From Camelus bactrianus (taxonomy: Eukaryota > Chordata > Mammalia > Artiodactyla > Camelidae), in contig NC_133557.1 of assembly GCF_048773025.1 (NCBI RefSeq), positions 2,496,001 through 2,560,000 on the forward strand: a DNA stretch of 64,000 nucleotides, read 5' to 3'. Positions within the stretch are counted from its first letter, which is position 1. Every line of letters starts with the position of its first letter. Shown here piece by piece: positions 22,016 through 34,254 of this stretch. The notes beneath the pieces were generated by a model. That model worked only from the letters and a program-made list of their open reading frames with translations, was not told the origin of the DNA and searched no databases. The position numbers and the translations under genes are program-made.

Positions 22016-22017
22016 CT

Positions 22018-22170
22018 GCAATGGTGCTTCTCAAATTTAAGCATATGCCTTGGAGATCTTGTTCAAATGCAGACATTCTGAGACAGTAGGTCTGGACCGA
22101 TCGATACCTTGCAAAGTAATGTTGATGATGATGGTTCACAGACCACATAAGAGTGTAGAGTGGACTTTTA
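22018..22170. mobile_element. MER5A-like hAT element
   Basis: Matches MER5A in order: 'ggtgcttctcaaatttaagc', 'ggagatcttgttcaaatgcag', 'gagacagtaggtctgg', 'taatgttgatgatgatggtt', then 'cagaccacataagagtg'. Confidence 0.7.
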
Positions 22171-22894
22171 CTCTGCTGGGTTTTCCAACACTTAGAATTC
22201 TGCCCAGATGGAACATGATATAGCACACATAGATCAGGCCAGAAAATAGCCAGAGGTTTGCATAATACCTGTAATTCACCCTCTGATCACTAGTCTATCA
22301 TTCAGTCCTGTGCAGTGTCGAAGGTGTCACTCCCTAGCTGGTCATTCGATGGATGAAATCAAGATACTCATATGAGTTCAAGCAGGAAACAGCAGTTCTG
22401 GTCCATCTTTACATTCTCAATTCACATCTAAATTCCTTTCACATCTAAAGAGTCTGGATTCCCCCACTGCTTTCCACAAGTCTGTTCCCTTTCCTTGGCT
22501 ACCACTATGACCACCCTGCACCATCTTGCATATATATTGACTATGGCTGAATAACACAGGTACATCTGCTGATCCAAGCACTCACAGTAAGGTTGGATTT
22601 TTTAAAAATCCATTTGTTGGTCCAACTTTTCACTTGATAGCGACCCCTATAGGTGGGGTTGGGAAGTCTCTGGGTAACACATAGAACCAATTCAGCAGAA
22701 GAGAATTTTCTAAGGAGCTATAGCCTCTGAGATGTGGGTTAAACCCTTAAATGAGGATGTTTTTCAACTTCATGATCACAGTGTTTGGGTCAAGTGTTTC
22801 TTTAGCCATTCATCTACCATCTAAGAAAGCTTATTCCTTTGAGCTTGACACAAAAAGTGTGGTTCATGGATTAATAGAAAGAGTCATCAATTGA
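22171..22894. other. No gene seen
   Basis: Unique-looking sequence without recognisable features. Confidence 0.55.
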
Positions 22895-23000
22895 GTAATA
22901 GGAAATTAGATTCTGGCTCCAACTCTACCTCCTAATTAGCTGGATGAGCTTGCACAAGGCATGGTGCTTCCTTAAGCGTCACTGCTATTAATCATAAAAA
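22895..23000 (+). mobile_element. MIR SINE fragment
   Basis: Forward MIR-like order: 'agattctggctccaactct', 'attagctggatgagcttgc', then 'taatcataaaaag'. Diverged. Confidence 0.55.
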
Positions 23001-23184
23001 GAAGTTTCCAGCTCTAAGTTTTCTTCCAGCTCAGCTTTCCCTTGACCTGAAATGCCTCCAGATCAGAGGCTGCTCACAGCAAGTGACCCACACAGCACAG
23101 CCCTGTGACCACACCGACTTCTGCATGTGGAATCTTGGCTACTGCATTTCAGGCAGGAGGGGCCTGCAGAGCATCTCATGCCAG

Positions 23185-23320
23185 CTCCTTCATTTAGCAC
23201 TAGAGGAAACCAAGGTCCTGGGAGGCAAGACAACTCTTCCAACGTCACATGACCTCCAAGGTCACAACTCCTCCAAGGTCAAGGGCAGAGCAGAGATAAG
23301 AACACAAGTCTCCAACTCTG
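23185..23320 (-). mobile_element. MIR SINE fragment
   Basis: Reverse MIR-like order: 'gcactagaggaaaccaaggt', 'cacatgacctccaaggtcac', 'gcagagcagagataagaac'. Diverged, with a small internal repetition (ctccaaggtcac twice). Confidence 0.5.
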
Positions 23321-23379
23321 CATCCAATGGTCTGCACAACAACCTATGAACTCAGGAAGCCAGACTGGAGCAGCCCTCA

Positions 23380-23672
23380 GTCAGTGATGGATGAGGAGTT
23401 GAGGGGTCAGTATGGCAGCTTCCTCACCCCTCAGGTGGGCCAACTTGGAGGCGTGTTCTGCTGTGCTTCAGAGGTCCAGAGAGCCTCCACAGGGTCCTGC
23501 CCCAGCTGCCCACAGTGGTAACCAGCTTGGTAACACTCACTTTATTTTTTCCATCCCTTTCCCGTCTCACTTCCCTGCTCCCTGCCAACATTTCCTAGAA
23601 TCACCACCCAAATAAACTATTTGTGGTGAAATCCTCATCTTAGGATTTGCTTCTGGGGAATCTAAACCAAGG
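23380..23672 (+). repeat. Ancient repeat 'family A', copy 2
   Basis: The terminus at 23560-23672 (ccctgctccctgcc, tcctagaatcaccacccaaa, taaactatttgtgg, then ggatttgcttctggggaat) parallels the terminus at 1055-1142 and the inverted copy at 23764. Family unnamed. Confidence 0.45.
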
Positions 23673-23763
23673 CTCCAGGGTATCAACTTGGTGGAGACAG
23701 AGCTTTCAAGGGGTCCCTTACATCCTTTTTGTTGTGACAACTGAATTTTTATCTGACTCTGGC

Positions 23764-24240
23764 ATAGTTTGGGTTTCCCAAAAAGCAGGCCCTGAGAAAA
23801 GGACTTGGGTGCAGGTAGGTTATTTGGGAAGTGTCCCGGAAATCGGAGTGAGAGGGGGAGCAGGGAGACGAGAAAGGGAAAGAAAGCCAATACGAAATGT
23901 GTCCGTGCGTGGGCTGCTGTGGGAAACTGAGGGCACAAGACCCACCTTAGAATTGTGCACTGATGGGCAAAAAGCTGGGTGCTGATTCATTAACCCCCTC
24001 CTGAGGGTGTGAGCCTTGTAAACAGGCCATGAACACCCTGGAGGTCCCAGGACAGCCTCAGACAGACACCGGAAGCTCTCAGCATTCCCCAGAACCACCT
24101 GCCAGGGACGTCCCTCTAGGAAATCAGCAGTCTCTGCTGTTGACATTGTTTGCAGGACTTTCCCACATCGAAATGCTGTCCTGCTCAGCAAATGGGCATC
24201 TTGCTATTCTTGAAGGTGACTCGGAGCCTCCCTAGTTCTG
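23764..24240 (-). repeat. Ancient repeat 'family A', copy 3, inverted
   Basis: Read in reverse complement this carries the same terminal landmarks as the copy just upstream (gtttcccaaaaagcaggccc and taggttatttgggaag are the complements of the closing and aataa blocks). The two copies therefore point at each other across about 90 bp. Confidence 0.45.
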
Positions 24241-25005
24241 AGCTTACCTTGTTTTGACTTCCTTAAAAGGTACCCCTGAATCCATCAAGGCCCAGTGCAA
24301 AGTTCCTCAATAAACTGAGAAGCAGGTGAGATGAGAAATGGAATCAGTAGACAGAAAATGAGCTTCAAACCTGCCTTCCCCAGTCAGGCCACAAGCCAAA
24401 CTCAAAATGCTCAGTGGCCCCATCAGGTCCAGGCCAGGCCCATCGTCAGCACCCTCTCCTGGAGGCTGCATGGCTGTCAGGGTCTCAGGACCGCACAGGC
24501 CCTTTCTTTGATGCCTCTCTGTTCAGTGTCACTGAGACGGCCTGATTGGAGGCCCTGAGGTCAAGGCAGTATCAGGAGTACGGTTTCTTAAGTGCCATGT
24601 GTGAGACACCATCTGACACTGTTTATAGATCGGCTTAGCCTCTTATTGACCACAGGACAGAAGTTAAAAGCATTGCTTTTGGAACTCAAATGTGTTAACT
24701 TCTGAAGTGATGTTTGAATTAGGGTTAAGAAATGGCCCAGAGTTTTGATCTGCTGATTGGTGGGAAAGAAAAGAAAAAAAGAAAAGAAAAGAAAGGAAAT
24801 TGACTAAAAACTTTTTTAGAAAGGAAAATCGAACTATTTTGACTAAAACCCAGAGACCTGTTTGTAATGAATCTCTCAGCTTTGGGGGTGACGTGAAATG
24901 GCTCCAGGATGTGTCTGAATTCTGCAGCTGCCTGAATGAGGCAGCTGATCTATTAAACATGACTGCTGGTTCTTGAAGTGGCTCCCAGAAGAGAGTAACC
25001 TCTTC
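24241..25005. other. No gene seen; (GAAAA) run
   Basis: Unique-looking sequence with an A/G-rich (GAAAA)n run at about 24764-24800. Confidence 0.55.
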
Positions 25006-25022
25006 AAGAGATCACGGCCAGA

Positions 25023-26010
25023 TGAGTGAGAAGATGGCAAGTGGTAGGACCACAAGCTCGCCTCTCCTTGCAACTACAGCGGAACCACAACTGAATGCTA
25101 AACAACCATCGAAGAAAGACTGGAACCTAGCAAAAAAAGATCTTATGCAACTGGAAACATAAAGAGGGAACCACAGCAGGACACAGGGGGAGCATGCTCG
25201 CGATATAATTGGGCCCCAGACCCCCCAGGGGGGCGACCCACAAGCTGGAGATTTGTTAAGTCGCAGAGGCCCTCCCGCAGGAGTGAGAGCTCTAAGCCCC
25301 ACATCAGGCTCCCCAGCTTGGGTCCCGGCATTGGGAAGAGAGGGAGACCCCAAGACATCTGGTTTTGAAGGCTGTGGGGCTTGGCTCTAGGAGCCTCACA
25401 GGACTGGGGGAACGGAGACTCCATTCGCTTGGGAAGTGTACACGGAAACTCACGTGCACCAGGTCCAAAGGCAGAGGCAGTGATTTCATAGGAACCTGGG
25501 CCAGGCCTGCCTGCTGGATTTGGAGGGTCTCCTGGGGACCTGGGGGACGGCTGAGGTTCACCCAGGGGACATAAAAGCTGGTGGCGGACATTCTGGGAGT
25601 GTTAACCTACATGAGCTTTCCTGGAGGCTGACATCTTGATTGGATCACCAGCACCAAGACCCAGCCCCACCCAACAGCCTGTAGGGAAGCCTCAGGCCAA
25701 ACAACACACAAGGTGGGAACACAGCCCCACCCATCAGCAGAACTCCTAAGCCACAAAGGCCTCTAGACACAGCCCTACCCACCAGAGGTCCAGGACCAAG
25801 CTTCACCCAATGGGCAGGCACCGGCTCCTCCTGCCAGGAAACCTGTATAAGCCTCTAGTCCAGCCTCATCCACCAGGGGCAGATATTAGAAATAAGAAAA
25901 CAATAATCCCAAAGCCTGTGGGAGGAGTCCACAAACACACAGAAAGATTGACGATATGAAGCAGCAAAGGAATATCTCCCAGGCCAAGGCACAAGGTAAA
26001 ATCCCAGAAG
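25023..26010 (+). mobile_element. L1 copy with only 5' UTR and start of ORF1
   Basis: About 990 bp that reads as an L1 5' end. A YY1-like AAGATGGC lies at 25031-25038, close to the left end as in full-length L1s. The GC-rich 5' UTR text follows (agactggaacctagcaaaaa, then ggccaaacaacacacaagg, then catccaccaggggcagat). An ATG at 25956 then starts the ORF1 N-terminus MKQQRNISQAKAQGKIPE, close to the usual MKRQRNMSQMKEQDK form. The element stops there, 18 codons in. It is bracketed by a 17-bp direct repeat with one mismatch (25006-25022 and 26011-26027). It has no poly(A) tail and no ORF2. Truncation at the 3' rather than the 5' end is the reverse of normal L1 behaviour. Confidence 0.85.
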
Positions 26011-26292
26011 AAGAGATCACAGCCAGAAAGGGGAGCATCCATTGGATTCTGACCCGAAGCATCACTTAAATGTCAAACAGAGTAGCATCCCATGCCTAGA
26101 AGTTGCCCGTTAGTGGCGAGATATTCCCACAGGACAAAGACACAAACACTCCACAACTCACATTGTTAGAATTCAGCCCTCCTTCCCTGAAATGACTGTG
26201 GATTCATAACACAAAAGATTAGCAAATAAATTTAGTAAACCATGTGATAAAATTTCTGTGATCTTTGTTGCATAGTGGGGTTGACAATTTTT

Positions 26293-26404
26293 TTTCACTT
26301 TTTCTTTCTTTCTTCTTAATTGGAGGTATTGGGAATTGAACCCAGGACCTCATGCATGCTAGGCACACACTCTACAGCCGAGCTATACCCACCCCCACCC
26401 TGAA
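26293..26404 (-). mobile_element. Camelid tRNA-derived SINE
   Basis: Reverse copy with the same head (gggttcaattcc when complemented) and a T/C-rich tail at the left. An exact 13-bp duplication (gttgacaattttt) lies at 26280-26292 and 26405-26417, so the insertion is fairly recent. Confidence 0.9.
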
Positions 26405-26419
26405 GTTGACAATTTTTAA

Positions 26420-27480
26420 CTAATGTATTTCTTACCTACTTATGTGGGATAATGGGAAACAATGGCAATTAAGATAATTAGGTATGAATAAGAAACAGCT
26501 CTTCTGATTAGAACCATTGACATCAATGTGTGTGGCGTGTTATGAGCTGGCATGGTCACACTTCTGCAGTGCTGTGATGATTCCTGCATTGGTGATGACC
26601 ATGAGGCATGACAAGGTCCCTTTTGTACTATGCAGAAAAGAGCAAAGATGTTCAATAGGGTTTGAAAAGCTTACTAACCTCTATTGTCCCCTAATTCTTT
26701 TTAAATTAACCAAGTGAATTAAATATGGGTTAACTGTCTATTAAGCTCTATGTCTGATGAACCAAAGGCTCGCCAGAGAGGAGGTGACTGTGGAATTGAC
26801 CAGCCTGGTAATAAATAGACCAGAATCCTAAGAAAATAAATGAAATGATGTCTGTAAGTAAAAGACCCAGAAGGAAAAAGCTCTGTGTTAATATGAACTA
26901 GGAAGTATTTATAGGCAGGTTAAAGGATGTTTTAAAACCATTTTGGACTCCATTCAGAATATTAAGAAGCAATAAAGACTTAAGCCTTTTAATAACCTCT
27001 GTGTTATGTGTAATGTCGGCACAGATATTTCACAAAATCAAGATGTTTGCTAAAGATGGTTTTGTAGTCTTCGTGTCTCTTATAAATCATGTCATTAAAC
27101 TTGTTGCTCGTTTGGAACTCTAGAAATAAACAATTGAAACTTTCATGTAATTGTTGAATAAATACTCGTTGGATATCAACACTGGTGCCCTATCAAGATA
27201 CACATCTGAAGGAGTCCAAATATATCTTCCTTGGTGGGGGGGACACTTTCCAGATGATCAGGTAAGGGACATGCCCAGATGACCTAAGTGTGTTTGAGTT
27301 CATGTATGTAAGAGGCAGGGTAAGGGGTGAGTTGGTATGTGTGTGTGTGTGTGTGTGTATATATAATATATATATATCATAGGAGGGGCTAGAATTGATC
27401 ATCTTTCAGGTCCCAGAACAATACGGTTCAAAAATTTAGAACGTAGAGTTTGTATCTGTGAGGACTACATTCTCTGAGAG
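26420..27480. other. No gene seen
   Basis: AT-rich, unique-looking DNA containing the (GT)n(AT)n run listed separately. Confidence 0.55.
27337..27378. repeat. (GT)n/(AT)n compound microsatellite
   Basis: About 11 GT units followed by an AT-alternating stretch. Confidence 0.9.
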
Positions 27481-27484
27481 GCAT

Positions 27485-27610
27485 TGGAAAGCCATTCATT
27501 GTTCACCCAAGAATTATTAACTGAGCATTTACTAAGTGCCAGGAAGTATTCTAAGTACTAGGATCACATTAGGGAACAAAGACAAGGTTCGTGCAGCTGG
27601 CGCTACAGTC
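27485..27610 (-). mobile_element. L2 LINE 3'-end fragment
   Basis: The reverse L2 terminus is clear: 'ctgagcatttactaagtgcc', 'aggaagtattctaagtac', then 'gggaacaaagacaagg'. Confidence 0.75.
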
Positions 27611-28725
27611 AAAGCAAGTCTGAAAAACTTTTAGAAACAAGCAGGACCTCACCCAAAAAAACCCAGCTTCCAAGAGTGGCAGGACGGGGCTGTAAAGAGA
27701 GGCATCTAGCCCAGAACAGAGACTACATTCCCACATTGAGTGGCCCCCTCTCAGCTAATGCTTACTGCTAAATAAACAGAACCTCCCAGACCCTTGAATT
27801 ACAACTTTACTGTGTCTGAGGAGAAAAGAAGGACTGAATTGAAAAAGAACAGCTCAAACCAGGATGGAGAGTGGGAAAGCTGGTTTGGACTGAGCTACCA
27901 CATATAAATTGCCACAATCCCAAATGCTGCGTAACCAGTTCTTCTGTCTTAGGTGCTTTTAGATCACCTGGTGAATATCAACAGTGGTGCCCAACCTGGT
28001 TTACCAGGGCACCTATAGCTCCATGTGATCAATGGTAAAAGCAACAGCTCCCAGCTCAACTCTTCCAATGACATCTGAAATAGTTGTACTAGCTCAGGCT
28101 TTTTGCCCTGGCCACATACCTGTTTCAGCTGTGGGGTGTTTTGAAGAGCCGTAAAGAGGGAGGTTGTTCTGGAGTGGAGTTCACTTTATCACCCTCAGCA
28201 TTCAGTTCCTATGTCTCTAATCGAGCTAACATGCCAAATCCTGTCTTAAACAGATATATGTTCCCCGCCAAATTACCTCTTTGGAAGCCACAATCTATTT
28301 AGGGTTACACAAGAAAAGTGGCATTTGTCAAATAAAAAAAAAATGTAAAAAAAAAAATCCTTAATTACCATCTCGCTGGCCTAAATGGTATAACTATGGA
28401 ATTTTTCCGTCTTGATCTGCTTTGGGGTTGGCTAGTCAGGGTATTAATTCACTTTTCATTTGCTTAACTTCCAAGGCAGCTTTTAGTCATCCTGATTGCC
28501 TGTCTTCTCCAGAGGAGATTTAAAAAAAAAAACAAAAAAGTGGTCAGAAAGAGCATAGACTTGGTTGAGGGCTTTTTGCAGATCTGCTGATGGTTATGTG
28601 GAGCTGCTTAAACTGGGGATTTGTATGTAAACTTGCACTCATAGTAATGAACACATGGGGAGAAAGAGAGCGGAGAAGACGAGGCCATCCTTGCATGTTT
28701 TACTCTCTAAGGAAGACCAAGAATG
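27611..28725. other. No gene seen
   Basis: Unique-looking sequence with several short A runs near 28337-28358 and 28520-28538. Nothing else recognised. Confidence 0.55.
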
Positions 28726-28729
28726 TCCA

Positions 28730-29030
28730 CCTTGCCAGAAGGGAAGGGGGTGGATGAAATAAGTGATAGGGATTGAGGTACAAATCTACAGTTATATAAT
28801 AAACATTCATGGGGGTGGGTAACATGCAGCCTAAGGAATGTGGTCAGTAATATTGTACTAATTTTATATAAAGACAGATGTTTACTCAATTTACCATAGT
28901 GATCATTTCGTAATGTACGTAAATATCAAACCATTACGCAGTACACCTGAAACTAATGATATTGTATGTCAAGTATATTTCAATTTAAAAAGAGAGAGAG
29001 AGAAAAGAGGAGAAAAAGAGAAAGATAAAA
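28730..29030 (+). mobile_element. L1M-type LINE 3' end, followed by a GA run
   Basis: Forward L1 3' UTR of an older type: 'gtgatagggattgaggtaca', 'gtcagtaatattgtactaat', 'agtgatcatttcgtaatgta', 'tacacctgaaactaatgata'. The tail at 28985-29030 has degraded to a GA-rich simple repeat. Confidence 0.8.
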
Positions 29031-30044
29031 TAACAAATGTTTACAGAGTGACTGCCCCATGAGTGGAGCGTCGGCAACGGCTGGAAAGTTTTGAAGGCAG
29101 GAATACAGGTGTATCAGAATATTCGTCTGTACTCAGCAGTCCACTGGGGCCCTCACAGTGGGTGGCGAAAATTGACAAAGAGCCTGAGTCACAGGATAGA
29201 GTTTGTCTCCAGTCCTACATGAGTCGTCTTGAGTGCGTGGGTTTCAACTGCATAGTTTGACAGAAACCAAAAGCTACCAGCACTCCAACCTAACAGGAAA
29301 GACACGCAAGCCCGCAGACTCCAGCTCTCCCACGCAAACATCACTTTCCCCATCTCTCTGCAAACAGCTTCGCATTCAGGCAAGTGAGGCTTCCCTGCGT
29401 CTCCGCTTGTGTGTGGCCCCGCACACCTGTCGTTATTCAACTCAATTGACCAAGAAGCCACAGAACATTTTACAAGCAGAGGGCGAGTCATTTTATCAAT
29501 GGGAACATTGAAGTGCTTCTCCTCGTTTAGCTAGAAGAACAGGACGGCTCCGTATACAAGACTAGCTGGGAACACACGCGAATTTCCAATCAACACCCGC
29601 CTTTGCAAATTCACAGGGTCTCCTGTCAACAGTCCAGTTCACAGGGTATCCGATTCCCACTTACCATTTTAACATCTAATAAGTAGCCAGAAAGACAATC
29701 CGTCAGGACTCTTAACCACTGTGTAGGGGAGGAGGAACCACGTGCAGGTAGCTCTTAACCTTGCTCTTAAAGGCCATTGGGAATATTCCTATTACACCTT
29801 CCAAAACATCGCTTAGGTGATGATGGTTCTACTGGAAAAAAAAATTCTTTTCTGCTTTTGAACTGTGATAGAAGATAAGTTTTCCTGGTGTCATGACGAT
29901 TGCCCAAGAGAAATGATTATCCTTCTGTAAGAACACCTTGTATCTATGCAACATCTCCACCTTCCAAATGCTAAAAGCATTTTCATGAAGCACTAGCCGT
30001 GTCCATCACTTCCATCCTCCCTGAGTAGACTGAGGCATGCGTGT
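29031..30044. other. No gene seen
   Basis: Unique-looking; the part around 29300-29600 has somewhat more CpG than its neighbours. Only short frames. Confidence 0.5.
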
Positions 30045-30160
30045 AATCTTCATGTGCAGGACAGGAAAACGGAGACCCTCAGGGGTGAGGTCAACCCTCA
30101 GACGTTGCACAATCCCATTAATGATGAGGCCGGAACTTTCTGCCTTCGTTTCCTGGGCTG
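30045..30160 (-). mobile_element. MIR SINE fragment
   Basis: Reverse MIR-like order: 'aggacaggaaaacggagacc', 'ggggtgaggtcaa', 'gcacaatcccattaatgatg'. Diverged. Confidence 0.5.
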
Positions 30161-30514
30161 CTTTCTCTTCTCCTACTGAGATGCCAAAACATAAATCAAT
30201 TCTTCTGACACTGCTCTGAAATGAAGAAGAATAATGTTTACTTAAGGCAGAAAAAATATTTCACTCTCTTATCATCTCATAACAGTGCATACTGTCTAAG
30301 GGCCTTAAAAACATGTCCAGACCCCTTATTTCTGTAAGTAACAATTCCAACTTGAAGGATCAGAGCAGAAAAGGTGGAAATGAGAGTTTCAAGAGTATTA
30401 CCTGCAGCCTCACTGAACAAGGCCACCAAAGCATAGAACATCAATTAGAATTCAAGCACCACAGCAGATATTCTGTGTCTGCTTTCCCTTACAGGTCCTA
30501 CATCAACCTGTAAG

Positions 30515-30620
30515 GAAGGGGATAGCATCCCCACTTTAGAGACGAGGAAAGTGGGACTTGGGAGGTTAAGCAACTTGTACAAGGACCTCAGCCAGGAAGT
30601 GACAAACTCGAGGTGGTCTC
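30515..30620 (-). mobile_element. MIR SINE fragment
   Basis: Reverse MIR: 'atccccactttagagacgag', 'gggaggttaagcaacttgta', 'caggaagtgacaaactcgag'. Confidence 0.75.
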
Positions 30621-31375
30621 ACAAGGGAGTTAATCTGCTATCCCTAGATGTCCTTAAAAAGGAATCTGAGTAACACACAATGAAGGGTCCCAGATAAGTG
30701 AACTTGAGTCTGTATATTAAATTTAATCATAAAAAATTACTGATATTCACCTCCTTTTGACCTACAAAAATGGATAATTCATATGATTTGAACTATTACT
30801 CTGGGGGTCCCTGAGATGTACTGGCAGGAAAAAGTCTCAAAAGTATTAATACTAAGGGTGAAGTCAGACAGTGCCTTTGGAAGCATAACCGAGGACTTGA
30901 GATGAAAGGGGCAGGCTGGATGGAGAATGGTAATTCAGAAAATTCCCTAGTTCATAAGAAGCTTAGTGAGAAAGGGTGTGTTCCCACCACTGGAGCAGAA
31001 ACTTCCTTTCCCAAGCCCTTCTAGGATTTTGCTCTGCCCATTCATCTCTTCCGATCAAATTCATCCTTTAGGTAAACACGGGAGGGATTAGAGACCTTTA
31101 ATTGGCTTTGAGGGAAAAAAAATGGTAATCTGAGATGCCTGGGCAGGAACTATCTTGTGTCTTGTGGGAGAGAAGCGGGGAGAGAAAGAGAAAAGGAAAT
31201 ATCTGCAGCCTGACAGGCTGTTCCCAGCCAGAGCGGAGAGCATTCAAGAACAGGCAAGACGGTCAAGCCATGCACCCAAATTTGGCTGTGAGCTGCAGGC
31301 GTGCCATCTTGGATTTCTTCTTCTGCTCAGCTCTTCCTGTGTGAAGTGGGGAAGTTCAGCATCATCCCAGAGTCT
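30621..31375. other. No gene seen
   Basis: Unique-looking sequence; short frames only. Confidence 0.5.
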
Positions 31376-31377
31376 AG

Positions 31378-31547
31378 CTCAGTGGTTTTCACACTTTTGC
31401 CTGGTTATCAATATCACCTAAAGCCTTGAGGGGTGGATAGGGGGACCCATCCCCAGAGATTTTGATTGGGTAGATTTCTAGTAGGTCCTAACAAGTTCCC
31501 AGGTGATGTTGACACTGCTGGTTCAAGGAATACACTTTAGAAACCAC
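31378..31547. mobile_element. MER5A hAT element, both ends present
   Basis: The ends form inverted repeats (cagtggttttcaca and agaaaccactg). The interior follows MER5A: 'gttatcaatatcacctaaag', 'cagagattttgattgggtag', 'gtcctaacaagttcccagg', 'tgatgttgacactgctgg'. Confidence 0.85.
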
Positions 31548-31774
31548 TGTCCTCACTCCCAGCTATACAATGGCATTACATCTTCCTGCCACGCAATTTC
31601 CTGGGCCACGTCTGCACAGACAGAAGACACACGGGAGCCAGGGAGGAGAAACCACAGTGATGATGCTGTCCGAGGGTTGAGACAGTGGGTGCTATAAAGT
31701 GTTATACATTTTCTACAAAGTTTGCACCTTTGGTGCAAACCAAGTTGTAACACAAATGACGCACTGGGATTCTT

Positions 31775-31975
31775 ATTCCTGATAACAGCTAACAGTCATT
31801 AACTAGCTCGCATGTGCCAGGCTGTATGTCAAGTCTCTACCCATTTTATCTTTGAGATAAGTGTACTATTATCACTCTTGTTTTATAAATGCAGACTCTG
31901 AGCCTCATTGGGTTAATTCTATGTCACTCAGAGAACAGAGGAGCTGGGTCTAGAACCCATTACTCTGACTTAACT
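31775..31975 (-). mobile_element. MIR SINE
   Basis: Reverse MIR spanning 'gcatgtgccaggctgtatgt', 'gtactattatcactcttg', 'ctctgagcctcattggg', 'tgggtctagaacccattac'. Confidence 0.75.
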
Positions 31976-32995
31976 GCTATTCACAGTACTTCCTGAACTC
32001 AGAAACATTAAATCAGGAAAAGAGACATCCATCTCCAGTGCTCTTTGGTAAAGGCATAAATATGGGTGAATGGGAGGCCATAGCTCTTTCTTCACTCTGC
32101 TTTCTCACGTCTTCTCCAGGTAACACAAGCATTCTCCAGACTACCCCCATTTCCTCCTCGACCTTACCTACTAACACACCGGAAAACGCCTCCTGTGTTA
32201 AATGGCAGGAGATTGGAGCAGGGGGTGCCTGCTACCAGAACTGGTGTCTTAGGTTTACTTATCTTTCCTTGTCGAAATAAATGCCTAATTCCTTGTGGGA
32301 ACATCACCTGGCTATGGGGGACTCTGGCCCCGGAAACGTTATGATGGTTTGGGATTCCAAAGGGAGTGGATTGCAAGGGGTGGGACACCTTCTTGATTTT
32401 ATGACACCCAATTCTTGCATTGTCTATCTCATCTCTTTGATGTTGGGGGGGCAGGAGACAAGAGATTGGAGCTGCAGAGATACCAGGCTCTTATCTGAAC
32501 GGAGATTGGTTTCATTGTTATTGCTCTGGCTTTGATATACTACTTACCTAGTCTCAAAACTTGCTCCTTCACCCTGATGTTTCTATTTTATAGCTCTATC
32601 CAGGACCTGGCATCAGAGAGGTGACTGGCCTGGAACGACAAGCTTCTAAAGTACGAGCTGACGAGCTCCCTTCTCGATGCAAAAATGTTGAGCTTTTTCT
32701 AGGAGTTGGGCATCTGGCGTGCAAAGTTAGGTGAGACCTCATGGACCATTTCATAGGCTAGGAATCTTCAGAAGCACTGGCCACACAATGGCCAATCGTT
32801 ACAGGGTCACCGAAGAGGGATATTCTCATCTCCTTCGGTCCTGACTCACCTCTTTGTTTTACTGCACGAAAGGACACAGGGGTGTGGCCGCATATCTGCT
32901 TCCCATCTGACTTTCCATCCTACTTTCCCTAGTGAGTAATCAGGCGATGCGTTTGTCTCAAACCAATTGCCCTTTGTTCTGAGCATTTTCAAACC
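31976..32995. other. No gene seen
   Basis: Unique-looking sequence with short overlapping frames. Confidence 0.5.
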
Positions 32996-33500
32996 TGTTC
33001 AGATATTTCCACATTAAAATGTTACATACCCTTTGACCTAGCAATAGCATTTCTAGATATTTACTCTACAGATAAACTTGCACATGTGCAAAATGAGATA
33101 TAGGAGGATTGCCTGGAACAGCAAAATCCTGGAAACTACCTAATACACCTGACCTCTCATTAAGGAACCAGATAAATAAATTACAGGTAATACATACCAT
33201 GAAAAAATATGCAATCATTATGAAGAATGAAACAATCTAATCTGATGTGAAGCAAATCACCAAAATGTACTATTAGAAGAAAAAGAGGAAAATAGAGAAT
33301 ATTATATATAATGTGCCACCATTTGGGAGGAAAACGAGAAAAGTGTATAAGTATACATATATACATATATGTATTTGTGTGTATTTGCATATGTGTAAAT
33401 GTATATGATGGAAACAGAATGTGTTTGCAGAATATCTCTGGAAATTATCATAAGAAACTAGTAATGTTGCTAGTTGCTTCAGGATAGATATGAGATAATA
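32996..33500 (+). mobile_element. L1M-type LINE 3' region
   Basis: Forward old L1: 'ccctttgacctagcaatagc', 'cttgcacatgtgcaaaatga', 'ggaaccagataaataaatta', 'aatgtgccaccatttgggag', 'gaatatctctggaaattatc'. An internal TATACA/TGTA run lies at 33340-33415. Confidence 0.8.
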
Positions 33501-34254
33501 TGACCTAAATGTAGTTGGTACTGACTCATCCTTCCTGAGAGACCTTGAAATTGATTTTGGACATTATCCCGTGCAGCCAGAAGTAGATTTCAAATGGAAA
33601 GATAATGATATGGAACAAATTCATGTTGATCCTTGCCTCCTTCCTGCCACAAATGGGAGATCCCCCACCCACCCAGGCTCCAGGGACACTATTGACATAT
33701 ACACCATTCACTTTGGTTTTCATTAACCCCCCCCCCCTTTAATATTCTACAGTGCAATTTTCCTAGAGAAACTGCTGGCTTTTAAAAAGAGAATAACAGA
33801 GATGTAGACACATTAAACCAAAAATGCAAAGTCCCAGAGGACACTAGGATGTGCTTACAAAAGTTCGCAGTACCATTACATGAATGTAGTCGCATGAAAT
33901 GAACATTGAAGAGCCACATTTCCTAAAATACAGGGTCATTAGAGACCTTGAACTATGGTGAACAAAATCTTCAGAAAAATATAGGAACACATGATGTTTT
34001 CTCTAAATAAAGTGATATTTCTCAAAACACGCTTCTGAAATCGTACGCGCTCTCCACGGATGCTCTGCGTCCATGTGTTCAATCCCAGCCCTTGTGTAGG
34101 TCCCTTCATGTTTTTCACCATTCACCCCCCAGGCACACCCTGGTAACGCCCTCTGCTGAACTCAGTGGGCATCAGGACCACGACTCTTTCAGAACCAGAA
34201 GAGAAATTAGAGATTGCTACTCAGGGAGGTGATGGGATTTTCCCGGGGTCCTAT
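33501..34254. other. No gene seen; 11-C run at 33727-33737
   Basis: Unique-looking sequence with an uninterrupted run of 11 C. No frame of note. Confidence 0.55.
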
